From Gnetum montanum (lineage: Eukaryota; Streptophyta; Gnetopsida; Gnetales; Gnetaceae), in NCBI GenBank assembly GCA_015680685.1, contig MNCI01020716.1:94333-158332 (forward strand): a stretch of DNA of 64,000 nucleotides, in the 5' to 3' direction. This document shows, piece after piece, positions 12,241 through 24,318 of the stretch. Numbering within the stretch: the stretch's first letter is position 1; each line of letters starts with the position of its first letter. The translations under genes and the position numbers were made by a program. The notes under the pieces were generated by a model. That model did not search any database. It was not told the DNA's origin and saw only the letters and a list, made by a program, of their open reading frames with translations.

Positions 12241-13370
12241 AAAGGTTTGATGGAAAGTGTGATGGTCCACAAAGTAGAGTTGATGCATAACCTAATAGCT
12301 GCACACATTGGAAATGATGGAAAGATAATAGTGTTCCTATCCAACCTTCATTCGAACCTAATAGCAGCTCTTCCTCTAGTCCATGCATAGTCTAGCAACT
12401 TATTTTCCTGTATGGTCTTCAAGATCACTTTTGAGTTTACCATACCAAAATCATGAATGAGCAAGACCGAATCAACACAACCCAAAGAATAAGAACATTA
12501 CTTGGTATACAAGTATAGTACTTCGCAATAACATCAACATAATGAAAAAAAGTAAAAAAAAAATAGGAGAAAGAGAGGATAAGAAGCTGGAGTAGAAGCG
12601 AAGATGCTTGTGTTTCTTCACAAGAGGCCACCAACCAGCCAATGAAAGGGCCCAAAGATGCAAACGTAGCTTGCATTGCTGGCAGGAAGAACATAAAAGG
12701 CCATCATGTGTTCAAGCCAACAAAAATTATCACTCAAAAAGGCCTAGAAATGCCCATAAAAAAGCAACCACAACCACCTAAGCTTCGTTTTTAAAGTGTG
12801 TTTTCACAATAAGTCCCAGTAACAGAGAGATTCAGACTAACAAAACAACCACGACAGATGTGAAAGAGGAGGCGCTTCAGCACGGGAAGGAGGAAACGGA
12901 TGACCATGAATCCACACCATGGATGCCCACCTTCTTGTTCCTTTACCCTAAAAAGCGGTTGTCAATGAATGAGCGGCTTCAATGGTCACAAAGTTCTAAA
13001 ACATGACGGGCAAGAGTGTAGCATAAAATCAACTTGGTTTCTAGCTATGGCAAAACAAACAATCGATGATGTAAGAGTGCTGCACAAAATCAACTTGGTT
13101 TCTAGCTATGGCAAAACAAACAATCAATGATGCTATTTGGAACATTCAGTTACACATTAATCCCACATGTGTAACAAACCTGCTCCAGCTTCTACATATA
13201 TTAATGATACCAAAACAGTCTAAGCATTTGGAGGTTGTGGGTGGGGATGTCCTTCAGCCAAAGATGGGGTGGATATGTGAACCCCATCATTTGGAACATG
13301 GCCCATAAAGCTCTACAACCAATATTTTCAGCAATGAAATTCATCACAAATGGGCCTTGCACCCACACTC
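12241..13370. other. Higher-GC spacer of unknown origin, with a 61-bp direct duplication
   Basis: This stretch is richer in G and C than its surroundings (for example 12830-13010). It carries a 61-bp direct duplication at 13011-13071 and 13072-13132, nearly identical. Short frames on both strands overlap without domain resemblance, and I assign no gene. Confidence 0.4.
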
Positions 13371-13940
13371 TCCATTTTTTGTTTGTATGGCGCAAAATAT
13401 TCATGAAAATAGGAAAGATATAAAAAAATTAATAACCTATAAATTACCATGTACACCATTGTTTACCACACGCTCCACTTTTTGTTTTTATGGTGCAAAA
13501 TATTTATGAAAATAGGAAAGATATAAAAAAATTAATAGCCTATAAATTACCATGTACACCATTGTTTGATGCACTAAGGAGTTAACTTAAAAAGGTAGAG
13601 GCAGGAAAGATATAAAAAAATTAATATCCTATAAATTACCATGTACATCATTGTTTGATGCACTAAGGAGTTAACTTAATCACAAATGGGCCTTGCACCC
13701 ACACACTCCATTTTTTGTTTGTATGGCGCAAAATATTTATGAAAAAATCCAAAGCAGGAAAGATATAAAAAAATTAATAGCCTATAAATTACCATTTACA
13801 CCATTGTTTGATGCACCAAGGAGTTAACTTAAAAGGGTAGAGATAGGAAAGATATAAAAAAATTAATAGCCTATAAATTGCCATGTACACCATTGTTTGA
13901 TGCACTAAGGAGTTAACTTAAAAGGGTAGAGAGTTGCTTA
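13371..13940. repeat. Degenerate tandem repeats, five units
   Basis: A core containing GATATAAAAAAATTAATA followed by CTATAAATTACCATGTACA recurs five times, beginning near 13411, 13517, 13608, 13760 and 13849. Some units carry an upstream module (TTTTTTGTTTGTATGGCGCA) and others a downstream one (GATGCACTAAGGAGTTAACTT). The alternation of modules implies unequal exchange among composite units. Not found elsewhere in the window. Confidence 0.85.
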
Positions 13941-15045
13941 TAGGATAACTATTGTTTGTATTTTTAGGTTCTTTCATGAGTAGGTAACTATTGATTGAAA
14001 ATGCCGAAAAATTACAAAATTGTATTAAGTTTTGTGAAGATTTTGGTCTTTTACATAGATAAAAAATTTGCTCCAATTGTAGAATACTGATGAAAATGAG
14101 AAGGGATGCTTCACACAAAAAAATATTATGATTCATATGTTCCCAATGGGATGCTAAAGAAAGCATTCATTATGAAACGTGGCTCTAGAATTCAAAGTTG
14201 AATAATGTGGATGTCATAAGAAGAAAGCAAAGTTGAATATCATACCTTTTCTTAATTTAGTTGATGAACTCCATTAATAAGTAACCTTGAAAGATATTAC
14301 ACAAATCTTTACTTACATTGGATATTTCAAAAAAATTATTAAATTAATAGTTTTTATGTCTAATTGGTTTAGTTTAAATCTAATTAGTTATTAAAAAATA
14401 AATGGGTTCTATTCTATGGTATTGATCATTCATATTAGTCATAACACACAGATTTTGGAATTTTTTTCTTTTTAAATTTAGAATCATGTGATTTGTATTT
14501 TCAAAACCAATGATTTTTTTGAAGTAATTTTATTTAATGTTTGAAGTAATTTTTTTTGAGAAGTTCATTAAAAAAAACCCAATCATCAATATGCTAAGTA
14601 GGAAATCATACGTATATATTCTTACGTTTTCTTTGAAAGTTTCCAAAATACAATTTTCCTTTTGGAGAATCTGGAAGAAGAGAAAGTATCATTATGAAGG
14701 CCATAAAAAAAATATTTAGGATGCATGCATCATGATGGCCAAAGATAAAATGACCTTTTATCATGCATAAAAATAAGTGAGCCTTGGTTAATGCTAATGG
14801 TATCCCTATTATTCATTGTTCCTATACATGTTAAAATAATTTGTAAACAAATGCTATATAGATGTGTGGTGTAGACCTTATTGATAAGAATCATTGAAAA
14901 TCTTGAAAAACTTCAAAACTAGTTCTTATTGGATAAATTCAAGGTGAAAACTGAAGTTCCTTTAGAAGCTAATTTGTTGAGATTGAAAGCTGAAACAATA
15001 TATCATTTCTTAATATTTTACATGAGAAATAAAATTATATTGTAA
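13941..15045. other. Unassigned AT-rich spacer before copia copy B
   Basis: No recognisable gene or repeat. The last five bases, TGTAA (15041-15045), are a possible target-site copy for copia copy B, whose other flank reads TTTAA. Confidence 0.45.
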
Positions 15046-15317
15046 TGTAAGAAATTTTTTCTATAACACATTGATCAAAACATGCATCTAACCGAATTAC
15101 AAAAAATCAATGAAATGCAAAAATAAAAAAAATTGACCTCCAACCATTGATTCCCTTGTTTGGAATACGTGAACATGTTTTGAAGACTGTTTTGGATTTT
15201 TTTATCACACTAATGCTAAAAAATGATGGTGTTTGTAAACTTTGAGTGTTTATGATACGGACCTAAAAACTATAATGTTGTAGTAAGTCTGATATCTTCT
15301 AGTGTTTGTTTGTTCTC
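15046..15317 (-). mobile_element. copia copy B, 3' LTR, first part (split by element Y)
   Basis: Begins TGTAAGAAAT and matches the copia LTRs at 575 and 31685. It breaks at TTCTC (15313-15317), the target-site copy made when gypsy Y inserted, and resumes at 25870. Confidence 0.8.
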
Positions 15318-16154
15318 TAATGTGTAGCGGGCATCCCCTACATCCAAACATATGAATTACAAGCATTTATGCATGATCTAGTTAAATTCCATGTACGGGA
15401 CTAGTTGTGGCATCTAGATCATTATGCCTTGATCACAATTCATTATCTTCCCACTTGGACTAGTGGTAGCTTTGTCACGTATGATTTAGCCTAAAGTGAG
15501 GCATATGATGGTTGATGTTATTTTTTCCCTATGCAACTTTTAATAATAATAGAGAAATAAATTATTTAATCTAATTACCAACAAAAAGATAAAATCTAAA
15601 CTAGCCTATGGGCAATAAGTGTTCATTCCTAGCTTGCCATACATGTCCTGAACCCACGTATCCACTACTGGGATTACTAAGCACTATGATACTGGGTGAA
15701 CCAAACAATAACATTACTAGGATTACCAAGTGAATACATGTCTATGCTCAAAATTGGTCATGCTCATTTAGCCAGTTCATTAACATGCATGAAAATGTAA
15801 GTATTAACTATATACATGAAAAGTAAATTACAAGGAAATTAAATATATTCTAAGTCAAAGAGCTACAATGAATAAGAATCAATCTCGATGTTATTTCCAT
15901 TCATGGAATATGTCTAGGTACATTGCCATTTGAATAAGATGTCATACAATTGACTTAGATCCATACTACAAGCACTCATGGACTATTTTCTAAGACTACT
16001 AAATAAAATTGCAAGAGTACACCTACTCTATTAACAAAAGAATGGGATGAATTATGCATCCAAGTGTTGCATTTATAAGTAGGCATACATCCCATGATAT
16101 TGGATATTTGATATTGAAACTTATGATTTGAAACTTATTCAACATAGAATGGGA
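15318..16154 (-). mobile_element. Gypsy Y, left LTR
   Basis: Begins TAATGTGTAGCGGGCATCCCC, aligning base for base with the family start TGATGAGTGGCGAGGTACCCC. It shares the stretch 15740-16110 with the right Y LTR at 25430-25770. The right end is approximate, placed by alignment near AACATAG. Minus-strand orientation follows from the family layout (TATA-like TTTATAAGTAGG near 16070). Confidence 0.7.
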
Positions 16155-16460
16155 TGTCCATGGGTATCTTAGAAGTTAAATATAGATCATGTCTTTATTC
16201 CAAACAACACACAACTGTCATGGTTGGGATGTTACACTATACTACGCAAAGGCAAAAGGCTCATAATTATATGTAGTAGTGAGGTGAATAATGAAATGAG
16301 AAGGGATTATGAAGAACGGGATGTAAGAAGCTTTACCATGTTCAAAATAGGCTCTTGTGACAAATGTGATTAAAATAATCAACATAGCTATTCATCCAAT
16401 TTTGGACCAAGTCCATATCATTAACAATAACCTTGCATTGATGTGTTCCCTCTTGCCTAC
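16155..16460 (-). mobile_element. Gypsy Y, internal fragment
   Basis: About 300 bp of non-coding sequence between the Y LTR and the inserted Z LTR; presumably part of the Y interior. No domain recognised. It ends CCTAC, which would be the target-site copy of Z; the matching right copy cannot be tested because the other Z LTR breaks at an N. Confidence 0.45.
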
Positions 16461-17320
16461 TGATGAGTGGTGAGGTACCCCTACACTCAACCATATGAAA
16501 TGAGCATCGCACATGCGATCTGCTCAAACTCCACAGATGGACTAGTTGTGGCACCTAGACAATTAGCCTTAGGTTGCAGTTCGCTATCTTCCCACCTGGA
16601 CTAGTATTTCATTTGTCATGTATGGTTTAGTCCAGATTAGGTGTATGATGTGTTCCTAATATATGCTACTCCTGAAGGCAGTGGAAAATAATATTAACTA
16701 ATCTAAGCTAGGAGGGAAAGGATAAGAAAATATAATCTAGCCTAAGTACGATGAGCAACTGATTCCTTGATCAATCGTACACATCTTGGACTTCATGCAT
16801 GACTACCACTGGGACTACCAAGCGTAGGTCCTAGGTATGCAACTAGGATTACCATGCGTAGATCCTAGCTACATCACTGGGCTACCAAGCAGTCACACTT
16901 AAATGCTCGTAATCAAGTCGTACTCGTTCCATGTTCTAGGAGTTTAAGGGTGAGAGAGAAAACAGTAAATAACATTAAATAAATAATAGATAAATAAATA
17001 AAAAAGTGAATGCTATAATGATGAAGTAATCTTGATCTTTATTTCCGGTCATGTGCGTGTCCAAGTACGACACACTCGAATAAAGACACTGTACAATTAC
17101 ATTCACCACACTGTGGGCAAACACGGGAAAAAAATATAACTCTAGAGGGATCAAACTGCCAGAGCTTCGCTACTCTAAGACTGGGATCCTTAACAAGGGA
17201 GAGCTGCTTCTTATTTATAGATATGGTAGTGGACTGCGATATCGCATACGTGATATCATAGGAAAGATGTGATATCGCGGCAGACGCGATATCACGGCCT
17301 ATGCAAATCGCATCTCATCA
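16461..17320 (-). mobile_element. Gypsy Z, 3' LTR
   Basis: 860 bp from TGATGAGTGG to CATCTCATCA; the ends form the inverted repeat TGATGAG/CTCATCA. In minus-strand order it holds a U3 with GATATC palindromes at 17288, 17271, 17252 and 17238, then the TATA box CTATAAATAAG at 17211-17220, then a hairpin pairing AATAAAGA-type arms at 17079-17086 and 17035-17043, where the poly(A) signal lies. The neighbour at 17321 is a polypurine tract, which sets this as the 3' LTR. Confidence 0.85.
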
Positions 17321-17334
17321 TACCCCCATGACTG
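17321..17334 (-). other. Polypurine tract of Z
   Basis: On the minus strand this reads CAGTCATGGGGGTA directly before the LTR start TGATGAG. Element V has the same CATGGGGGTA|TGATGAG junction at 50995-51005. Confidence 0.8.
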
Positions 17335-17491
17335 AATAAAAACTCATCCTCGAGTTACAAGGAGAAAAAGCTTTATTAATTACACAGTGGATAGGTATGG
17401 GATTATTAACTAGAAAAATAAATGGACTAATGTCGCAGTGTGGGAAGACACAACACAAAGAAAAAATACTACAACTAGAAAAATGTGGAAC

Positions 17492-20239
17492 TCATGTAGT
17501 TCCTGGTGGCCGTGGCTCCTCCATGGGTGCTTTCCCCTTGTCATGTGCTCTAAGCTTGGAAGGTTGATGACACTGAAGAGTGGCCTGAAGCTTCTCCTCT
17601 TCAGTCCAATGGTCCTGTGCCATCCATGCTAATATTCTGATGTTTGACGGAGTTGGCACCTCCCACGGATAGGGTAGTTATGGAAACATCTGATTAGCTT
17701 TGATGTACCATGCCACGAACACCTGTCATTCCTCTTCATAGGCTCTGGCTTTGTCTTTGTATTCATGGAGCTTTGTTAGCCATCGAGTCAAGTTGGTTGT
17801 AACATCTTTTTATCCCTGGTAGTTTTCTTTTACCACCGCAAGGTCAGAATTTGCGACATCTAGTTTCTCAACCAGCTTCTTACGCTCTGCAAATTCTGCT
17901 TCATATTTGATATGGGTGGAAGCTACCTACTGCTCGAGCTTTGACCTCAGGCATCCTGCTATTAACATGACCAGGTTGACATATCTAAGGTTTTCCAACT
18001 CCATGTACTCTGTTAAGTCTTGGATCTGCAGGTACTGGTTCTTAGTTTCTGCTTGGTGGGCGAAGGCGTAAGTGTCCAATATGGCCCTTCAATCAGTGTG
18101 TTGAGCACTGATGTTGTTGATTTGAGCCTTGGCCATATGGATCTCCTTCTCCAAGGTTTGTTTGTATATCCCCACCTGATCACAGAAATGCTCCTTCAAC
18201 TTCTCGTGTCGTTTAGCCTCATTCTGCCACGCGCTAATCTCGATGGCTAATTTTTGTCGAATAGCGCATACCTCCTCCATTGAGAGGGTTTGATTTTCTC
18301 TGGCTAAATGGCTTACATCTCAGTTGACCCGAATGAATTGTTCTTGCAACTTATGAAAGTGTTCATCAAGAACAATCTTTTGTTTCTCCACAGAAGTCAA
18401 CCAAAGGTTATCAGCAACCAACTACTTGTTATCTTCTTCTAAGGCCTTGAGTGCCTTAAGATGCACATGAGTTTACGCTTGAGCTGTGGAGGCATCCCAA
18501 GTGGCCGTCTCCTTTGCTCCTACCATCTTCTTATTTTCTACAATTAACTTTGTTAATTTCTCAGTTCTAAAGTTTTCTAGTTGGTTTACAGGAAAAAATT
18601 ACAAAGGATCCCGTTGTGCTTCTTGTAAGGCTATGAGCTTCTTTTATTGTTTCTGTACTTTAGCTTCAGCATGCTTTGCCCTTACTTTGAATATGACTAG
18701 CTTTCCCTTTGTGGAAATGAGGCCTGATTGAATTGTTGTTACATCCTGGGGGATGTCAAACAGAGACATCAAAACTTGTCCTATTTGAAGCAATTTGTCT
18801 AGTGCATCCTCATGTTTTGTAAGAGTCATTGAGGTTCCGGCAAGAGTTTGAGCATCTCGTGCTCCTAAAAGATTTTGCGATGGCACAACAGGTACATTGA
18901 AAGATTCTTTGATGTGTTCAGCAACCACTTCAGCAGCTTCTGCGGCATCATGGTGTTGCATGACCACCACAGTGGCCCCTTCACCAGTCTGTAACTACAC
19001 TTGAAAAGATCCCGTATTTTCTGAGATCTATTGTGACCATCTACTTTCCCCTCCTCATAGTAGGCTGGTTGACATCATCGATGATGTGGAAGAGATTTGT
19101 GTCATCACGACTTCCCCAACTAACTATCTCAGCGATGGCCTTAAGATGACTCATCGATGGTCTGTAGTCTTGCGGCAGTGGCGGTTGATCCTGGCCTATG
19201 CTAGGTCCTGCTTCTTGTTGTTGGCTCGGACCTATGGCTGGAGGCTAACTGGGTCCTAGAAGTTGAGTTGCAGGTGATCCAGTCATCTGTTCTTCTTCTT
19301 CATCTAGTCCCAACTCTTCGCCAATGCTCTTTCTTGGAGCTGGTGCCTTTAATAACTCATCATAAGAAACATTTTTTGCCTTTCGGAGGATGTCATTTGT
19401 GTATCCCTAAATACCGGCCCATCGACATAGTTTTCTGATAAGGCAGGGAAAAGGCAACACCATCTTCCCTGACTTCTGTTCTTCGAATCGCCTTAGGATC
19501 TCTATCAAATATAGATGGAGAAGGTTGACATTAACCTTTCCCATCAACACTGCACATCCTCTCGCTGCATACATTGATATTCCTTTCAAACCTTTTGTGG
19601 GGAAGAGGTGATAGGTTCCAATTTTGAAATAAACCCACTCTTCCGTTGTCAGCTCACAAAAAGATTTATCTCTCCCATAAGCCTTCTCTAACCAATCCTT
19701 TCACACATCAGGGTCTGATCAAGTAGATAACTGAGCAACATGGGGGCCTGAATTCAAAAGGTTTAACACTTCTGAAATCTCCTGTGCAAAATATTCTACT
19801 GTCACACCACAAATGTTAACAATGGTGCCTTGCTCCTTATTGTGATAAAACAAGTATGTTTCACCTAAGTACCAGGCACCGCACTCAGAGAGAATAGGCC
19901 ATAAGGGAGACCCTTTAAGGTGATCCCTAACAGTGTCTGGAGCAAACTCTGCAAAATGTTTGAAGTTAAGCTCCATGATCACCATAGCAATTGTGGACTT
20001 CATATGGATGGCTTGAACACATTTCAGGGGAACGTGAGTTGTTGTCCCGGTTCAGGCATAGCAGCAGCTCCTCTTTTTGCCTACCTGGACCATCCTGTAG
20101 GAGGTTCTTCTTGATGGATGCTAAATGATTGCACCTCATATTTTGCATGTTTTCTGATAGGGACTCGTCTTCCACCTCTCTCAGGTTGTTTTACTTCACC
20201 TTAAGCAGGACCCTCTTGCTGAGCATGTTTCGGGGCCAT
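17492..20239 (-). pseudogene. Z accessory ORF: plant-transposon-like domain, coiled coil and PYPW motif
   Basis: A long, decayed sense frame between gag and the 3' LTR, starting MAPK at 20239 (W also starts MAPK). Residues from about 80 on read ELNFKHFAEFAPDT, then LWPILSECGAWYLGETYLF and, after a break, MYAARGCAVLMGKVNVNLLH and LPFPCLIRKLCRWAGI. This resembles the putative plant transposon protein / plant mobile domain group (…LPFPxLIxxLC…GV), by memory of the family only. The middle (18970-17900) is rich in A, E, K and L with coiled-coil character, including KHEDALDKLLQIGQVLMSL. Near the C-terminus is MFP-LPYPWEVPTP (17689-17644), ending KGKAPMEEPRPPGTT. Several stops and shifts; function unknown. 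Confidence 0.65.
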
Positions 20240-20699
20240 TTGCAATCACACGGGCCAAACGTTAGTAAGGTTGTTTTCAAAATCAAGTTATACCTTACTA
20301 CATTCCTTTAACTAAAGATCTTATGTTATCCTGTGATTGTGCCCAAAAATTATGATAATAGATCCTATGGCTTAGGTGGATTTCATTTTAATCTCCCGGT
20401 ATACGTAAGGTCATATGATTTTTGGCACAATTTTTCTAAGTGTTAATATTAATTATCCTAATTGATGTCCTTTGGGTGATGAAAAATTTCAAAAAATTTA
20501 GGCACTTTTCAGTAGGTGTCCCTCCCCCACGACTAAACTGAATGCTCTGGGTTCAAGCACATTCAAACGAAATTAAAATCGGAGCACCAGCGCGCGAGAT
20601 ATGAGTGAAAAAGCGAGGGTCACACAATCGCAACTCGTAGAGAAAAATTATAAAAATTTCTCCTGCGTAAATGAAAAAATGATGCTAAGTGTTGTGGTT
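20240..20699 (-). other. Leader between internal promoter and Z accessory ORF
   Basis: About 460 bp without a frame. It aligns loosely with 60360-60560 of W, which lies in the same place relative to its accessory ORF; the phrase TTTAGTCGTGGGGGAGGGAC (20540 region, minus strand) corresponds to CTTAGCTATGGGGGTGTGCC in W. Confidence 0.5.
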
Positions 20700-20800
20700 G
20701 GGGTTCCTATTTATAGGTAAATAGGACGTGATATCATGTACGATACATCGCGTACACGATATCATGTGGGATGTGATATCTCGTCCCCAATGATGTGGGA
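20700..20800 (-). promoter_or_regulatory. Candidate internal promoter of Z (GATATC array plus TATA box)
   Basis: In minus-strand order, GATATC-type palindromes at 20775, 20758, 20742 (imperfect) and 20730 are followed by CCTATAAATAGG at 20706-20717. The array looks like an LTR U3 but no LTR ends were found around it, and it lies about 470 bp upstream of the accessory ORF start. W has a TATA box in the equivalent position. It could instead be a relic of an inserted solo LTR. Confidence 0.5.
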
Positions 20801-22210
20801 CACATGGAAAATACCGAATTTTTAATGATTTTCTTGAAATTAATGGTGTAAGATGAGGACATGGGAAAACATGAAGATATCCTAGGGTAATGTGATTAAT
20901 TCGAGAGGCATGCTTAATGATAATGATGTGAATTTGAGCAATTAAAAATTTGACGATTATGAAGAAAAGGAAATGTAATTGTACATTGGAACGTTAAAAT
21001 TTTGAGCGTTAATAAAAGGGAAAGAAAATGATGAAAATTTAAGCTAAGGGTAAGAGATTGCGTGTTTGAGCTAGAGAATTAGTGAAGATTATAGAAAATT
21101 ACACAAGTGGGTCCTCCCCAAAGCAGGTTTCAACCTATTATGCCCTTGTGTGACCACACTTAAAGTGTCCATGGGTACTAGAAGGGTGAAATGTAATCCA
21201 CACTAACTCCACAAAACAAACACATGTAAATATCACTGGAATGAGATGAAAATTCTATGCTACATGGGACACGAGCTACAATTACACAAATAGTGAGATG
21301 AAGTGAAGTATAGAAAGGGATCATAGAAATTGGGACATAAGGTAACTGACCTAGGACACAGTGAATCTTGCATGTAAAGCATGATTAATGTGTCATTAAC
21401 CCATCATTCCAAGATCAAAACCAAGTCCATCCTTCTAATCAGTGACATCACATTGTTTCATCCCATGATGAACAACTATGAGAGTACCATAACAACAAAG
21501 CGTACGATCACTTGATGTTTAGTACGAGGGAGGAGTGATTTTTGTTTTATGTCACTTCTTTTTCTTTTCTTCTTCTTATCTCTCTTTTCTTTTTCACTTT
21601 ACTAAATCCAGATAAGCTACCAACCTTCAAGCATGGATGCATGTCTTTCCAATGGGACCCCCCTAGAAAAACGTTTGATTTTTGAGTGCCCTTTTGATTA
21701 CTCTTACTCCCATTTTTCATTAGATCTACAAGGATCTTAGTACAACCATATTGCATGATAACTCCCACAGATGTCACCAAAGAGAATCCACAAGTCCCCT
21801 TGATGTCACACCCTAATCATTTCCTCTTGGTCCATCCTTCTTCATTTTGGGTACAATGAACACAAAATTAATTTTAAGTTTTAGAAATTTCAAGAATATC
21901 ATTGTACCCTCGAACAGAACCTCTTTATTTATAGAGTGGATAAGTAGATGTAGTGGACTCACTGTTTCAAATAATTGACCACTCATGACTTAATAAGATA
22001 AGACACACCTCAACCAACGATCCACATGAGTGTTTTATTCGTAGATGAGATTACTTACAAAAAATGTAAAAAGACAAACACACAAAAAGATAAAACAAAA
22101 AGTTGAAAAATGAAAAACTGAAAAAAAAAACGTTGTAAAATTAAACAAAATGAAAAAAAAAATTATTAATCTTGCTTGTTATTGAAATGGAGGATATCCC
22201 CCATAACTAA
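20801..22210 (-). other. Z interior between gag and internal promoter
   Basis: No protease or polymerase motif was found. A second TATA-like CTATAAATAAAGAGG lies on the minus strand near 21921-21935, in sequence with a promoter-like look, so an unrecognised LTR fragment may be present. 22070-22175 is an A-rich tract that resembles 24801-24960. Confidence 0.45.
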
Positions 22211-23690
22211 TTAGTTGAGGATGGCAAGGATTAATAAATGGAAAATAAGGATCCTTGCATGTTGGAAGTATTGGGACCGGTCTATACTGATCCCCTCAGG
22301 GTTCACACACTTGATTATAATAAGCATAGTGGGGCACTTTATACGATGTAGTTCTTGGATAACGAGTTGACCCACTATGATTTTTAAGACCATTAGATGG
22401 TATGCAAGGATTGGGCCAATGCCTCCCATGGTTGTGTTCATTGGGCCTTATGGTTGTTGGAGTGTAAGTTGGTGGCCCTAATGAAGTTACATGAGGCATT
22501 GGGTTCGAAGGTGAGGGTGCACCACATTGTTGGGCTTGTGCTAGGTTGGAAGATGTAGTGGCCTCGGAGTTGTGTTGTCCCTTCCTACGGCCGTGTTTAA
22601 AGAAAGGATGCTTTTGATGTTGACGAGGCTCTTCACTACTATTAGTAGCAGTAGCACAAGTGTTGTTCATGGTTTGTAGTGGTACAAACACCTTAGGAAC
22701 TGTTGGTGGCATTGTGGAAGGAGGGAAAGGATAAGAATGTTGAAAGTTAGGAGGAATATAAGGTGCACAAGGTGGTGGTTGTGTTGGAGGTATGGGTTGA
22801 TAGTATTGTGAAGAATGGTATTGTGGTGAGATAGAGTATGTTGGCCCAGTTGAAGAAATAGGGTGTTGGATGTGATAAACATTTAGATTTGGAAAAGATG
22901 AAGGGCACCTCCAACCTAAGGGTGGTCTCCCCCACGACTGGGATTGTTGCCACTGTGATCAAACATAGTATCTCTGTACGAACTCTGGATGTAACATGTT
23001 TCCCCAATGCTCATGTAGATGTAACAAGATTGGGCATTGGCCTTTGGGGTGATCGTACAGGCATATGTTGCATTCATATGTATGATTGGCAATTGAGCAC
23101 TTATTCCCTTTATTCTTTTTCTTCAAATGTCTAATGTTTTGTCCTACTTCTTGGGTTGTCAAAACTCTATCCCCAATGATGTTGATATATTCTCCACATT
23201 TTTGATTTATCCATTCCAACATCTTATTGATCTTTGCCTCAACTTCTTCTAACGATTTTTGTATTGGCAAAGCTGATGTTTCCACCTTGAGATTTGTTGA
23301 TCTCTCCTTTTCATAATCAGGTACCTTTGTTAAGTTGAAATTTTGGTTCCATTTATGTTTTTCAACACTCTCCCATGTAGCTAATTCTCCATCTTCTTTT
23401 GCTACCTTCTTAATAAGCTCTTGGATTTGATGGGTTCGTAGGGCATATAGTTGACCTCGGGCATATGTTCCTAAGATCTCTCTTGTTTCATCACGTAGCT
23501 CATCAATGATATGGTACATTAGCCTTTCCTCGAAAAACCCATGGCCTGGACAATTGTTTAACAATGCGTAATATCTTTCTAAGGCCATGTCCAAGGGTTC
23601 ATGTTGTGCTTGTTTCCATCGTTGGATTTGTTTCCTCAAGGCTGAAACTCTTGTGTAGGTTTGATATTTTTCATTAAAGACTTCTACCAT
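22211..23690 (-). pseudogene. Z gag, C-terminal two thirds
   Basis: 23690-22959 is one clean frame of 243 residues. It begins VEVFNEKYQTYTRVSALRKQIQRWKQ, characters of a gypsy capsid, continues through EPLDMALERYYALLNNCPGHG and a long helical stretch, and ends with a zinc knuckle C-N-I-C-L-Y-D-H-P-K-G-Q-C. That spacing is CX2CX3HX4C, one residue shorter than the usual CX2CX4HX4C, and W has the same. Downstream (22960-22211) is a proline- and histidine-rich tail in shifted frames. It lies downstream of the N gap. W gag at 57100-57500 is its homologue. The role is assembly of the RNA-containing particle. Confidence 0.85.
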
Positions 23691-23702
23691 TGTTAACCAG
23701 CG

Positions 23703-23869
23703 TCATATCGAATTTGGTTTTAACGATCTATACCATACTTTTTCTTGGTCAACGAGTGTCATAGGAAAGAGCTTCATTTTTTTCCAACTATTATCAATGT
23801 TATTCCATGTGCAGGCATCGTAGAAGGCTAGTAAATGTTGATGCGGATCTAAGTCATAGCCTCCTGAAA
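23703..23869 (-). pseudogene. Z gag, central piece left of the N gap
   Basis: Encodes SGGYDLDPHQHLLAFYDA, then SWKKMKLFPMTLVDQEKVWY and SLKPNSI, the start of the Retrotrans_gag region. It is the direct N-terminal continuation of the 23690-22959 frame, separated by a stop or shift near 23695. W has FYDAYDLQKIQSNWQKLKLF at 57045. Confidence 0.8.
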
Positions 23870-24318
23870 NNNNNNNNNNNNNNNNNNNNNNNNNNNNNNN
23901 NNNNNNNNNNNNNNNNNNNNNNNNNNNNNNNNNNNNNNNNNNNNNNNNNNNNNNNNNNNNNNNNNNNNNNNNNNNNNNNNNNNNNNNNNNNNNNNNNNNN
24001 NNNNNNNNNNNNNNNNNNNNNNNNNNNNNNNNNNNNNNNNNNNNNNNNNNNNNNNNNNNNNNNNNNNNNNNNNNNNNNNNNNNNNNNNNNNNNNNNNNNN
24101 NNNNNNNNNNNNNNNNNNNNNNNNNNNNNNNNNNNNNNNNNNNNNNNNNNNNNNNNNNNNNNNNNNNNNNNNNNNNNNNNNNNNNNNNNNNNNNNNNNNN
24201 NNNNNNNNNNNNNNNNNNNNNNNNNNNNNNNNNNNNNNNNNNNNNNNNNNNNNNNNNNNNNNNNNNNNNNNNNNNNNNNNNNNNNNNNNNNNNNNNNNNN
24301 NNNNNNNNNNNNNNNNNN
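23870..24318. other. Assembly gap (449 N)
   Basis: Run of N inside the Z gag. Any frame crossing it is untestable. Confidence 1.

Noticed and set aside
13201-13423. Short frames on both strands near 13.1-13.4 kb as a gene
   Set aside because: Overlapping short frames on opposite strands within duplicated sequence; no domain or splice structure recognised.
17238-17293. GATATC runs as vector or linker restriction sites
   Set aside because: They recur in diverged LTRs at the same place relative to the TATA box, with different bases around them, so cloning origin is unlikely.
18644-18970. A stand-alone host coiled-coil gene
   Set aside because: It is one clean frame within the longer Z accessory ORF and has a homologue in V at 49290-49430, each followed by an LTR.
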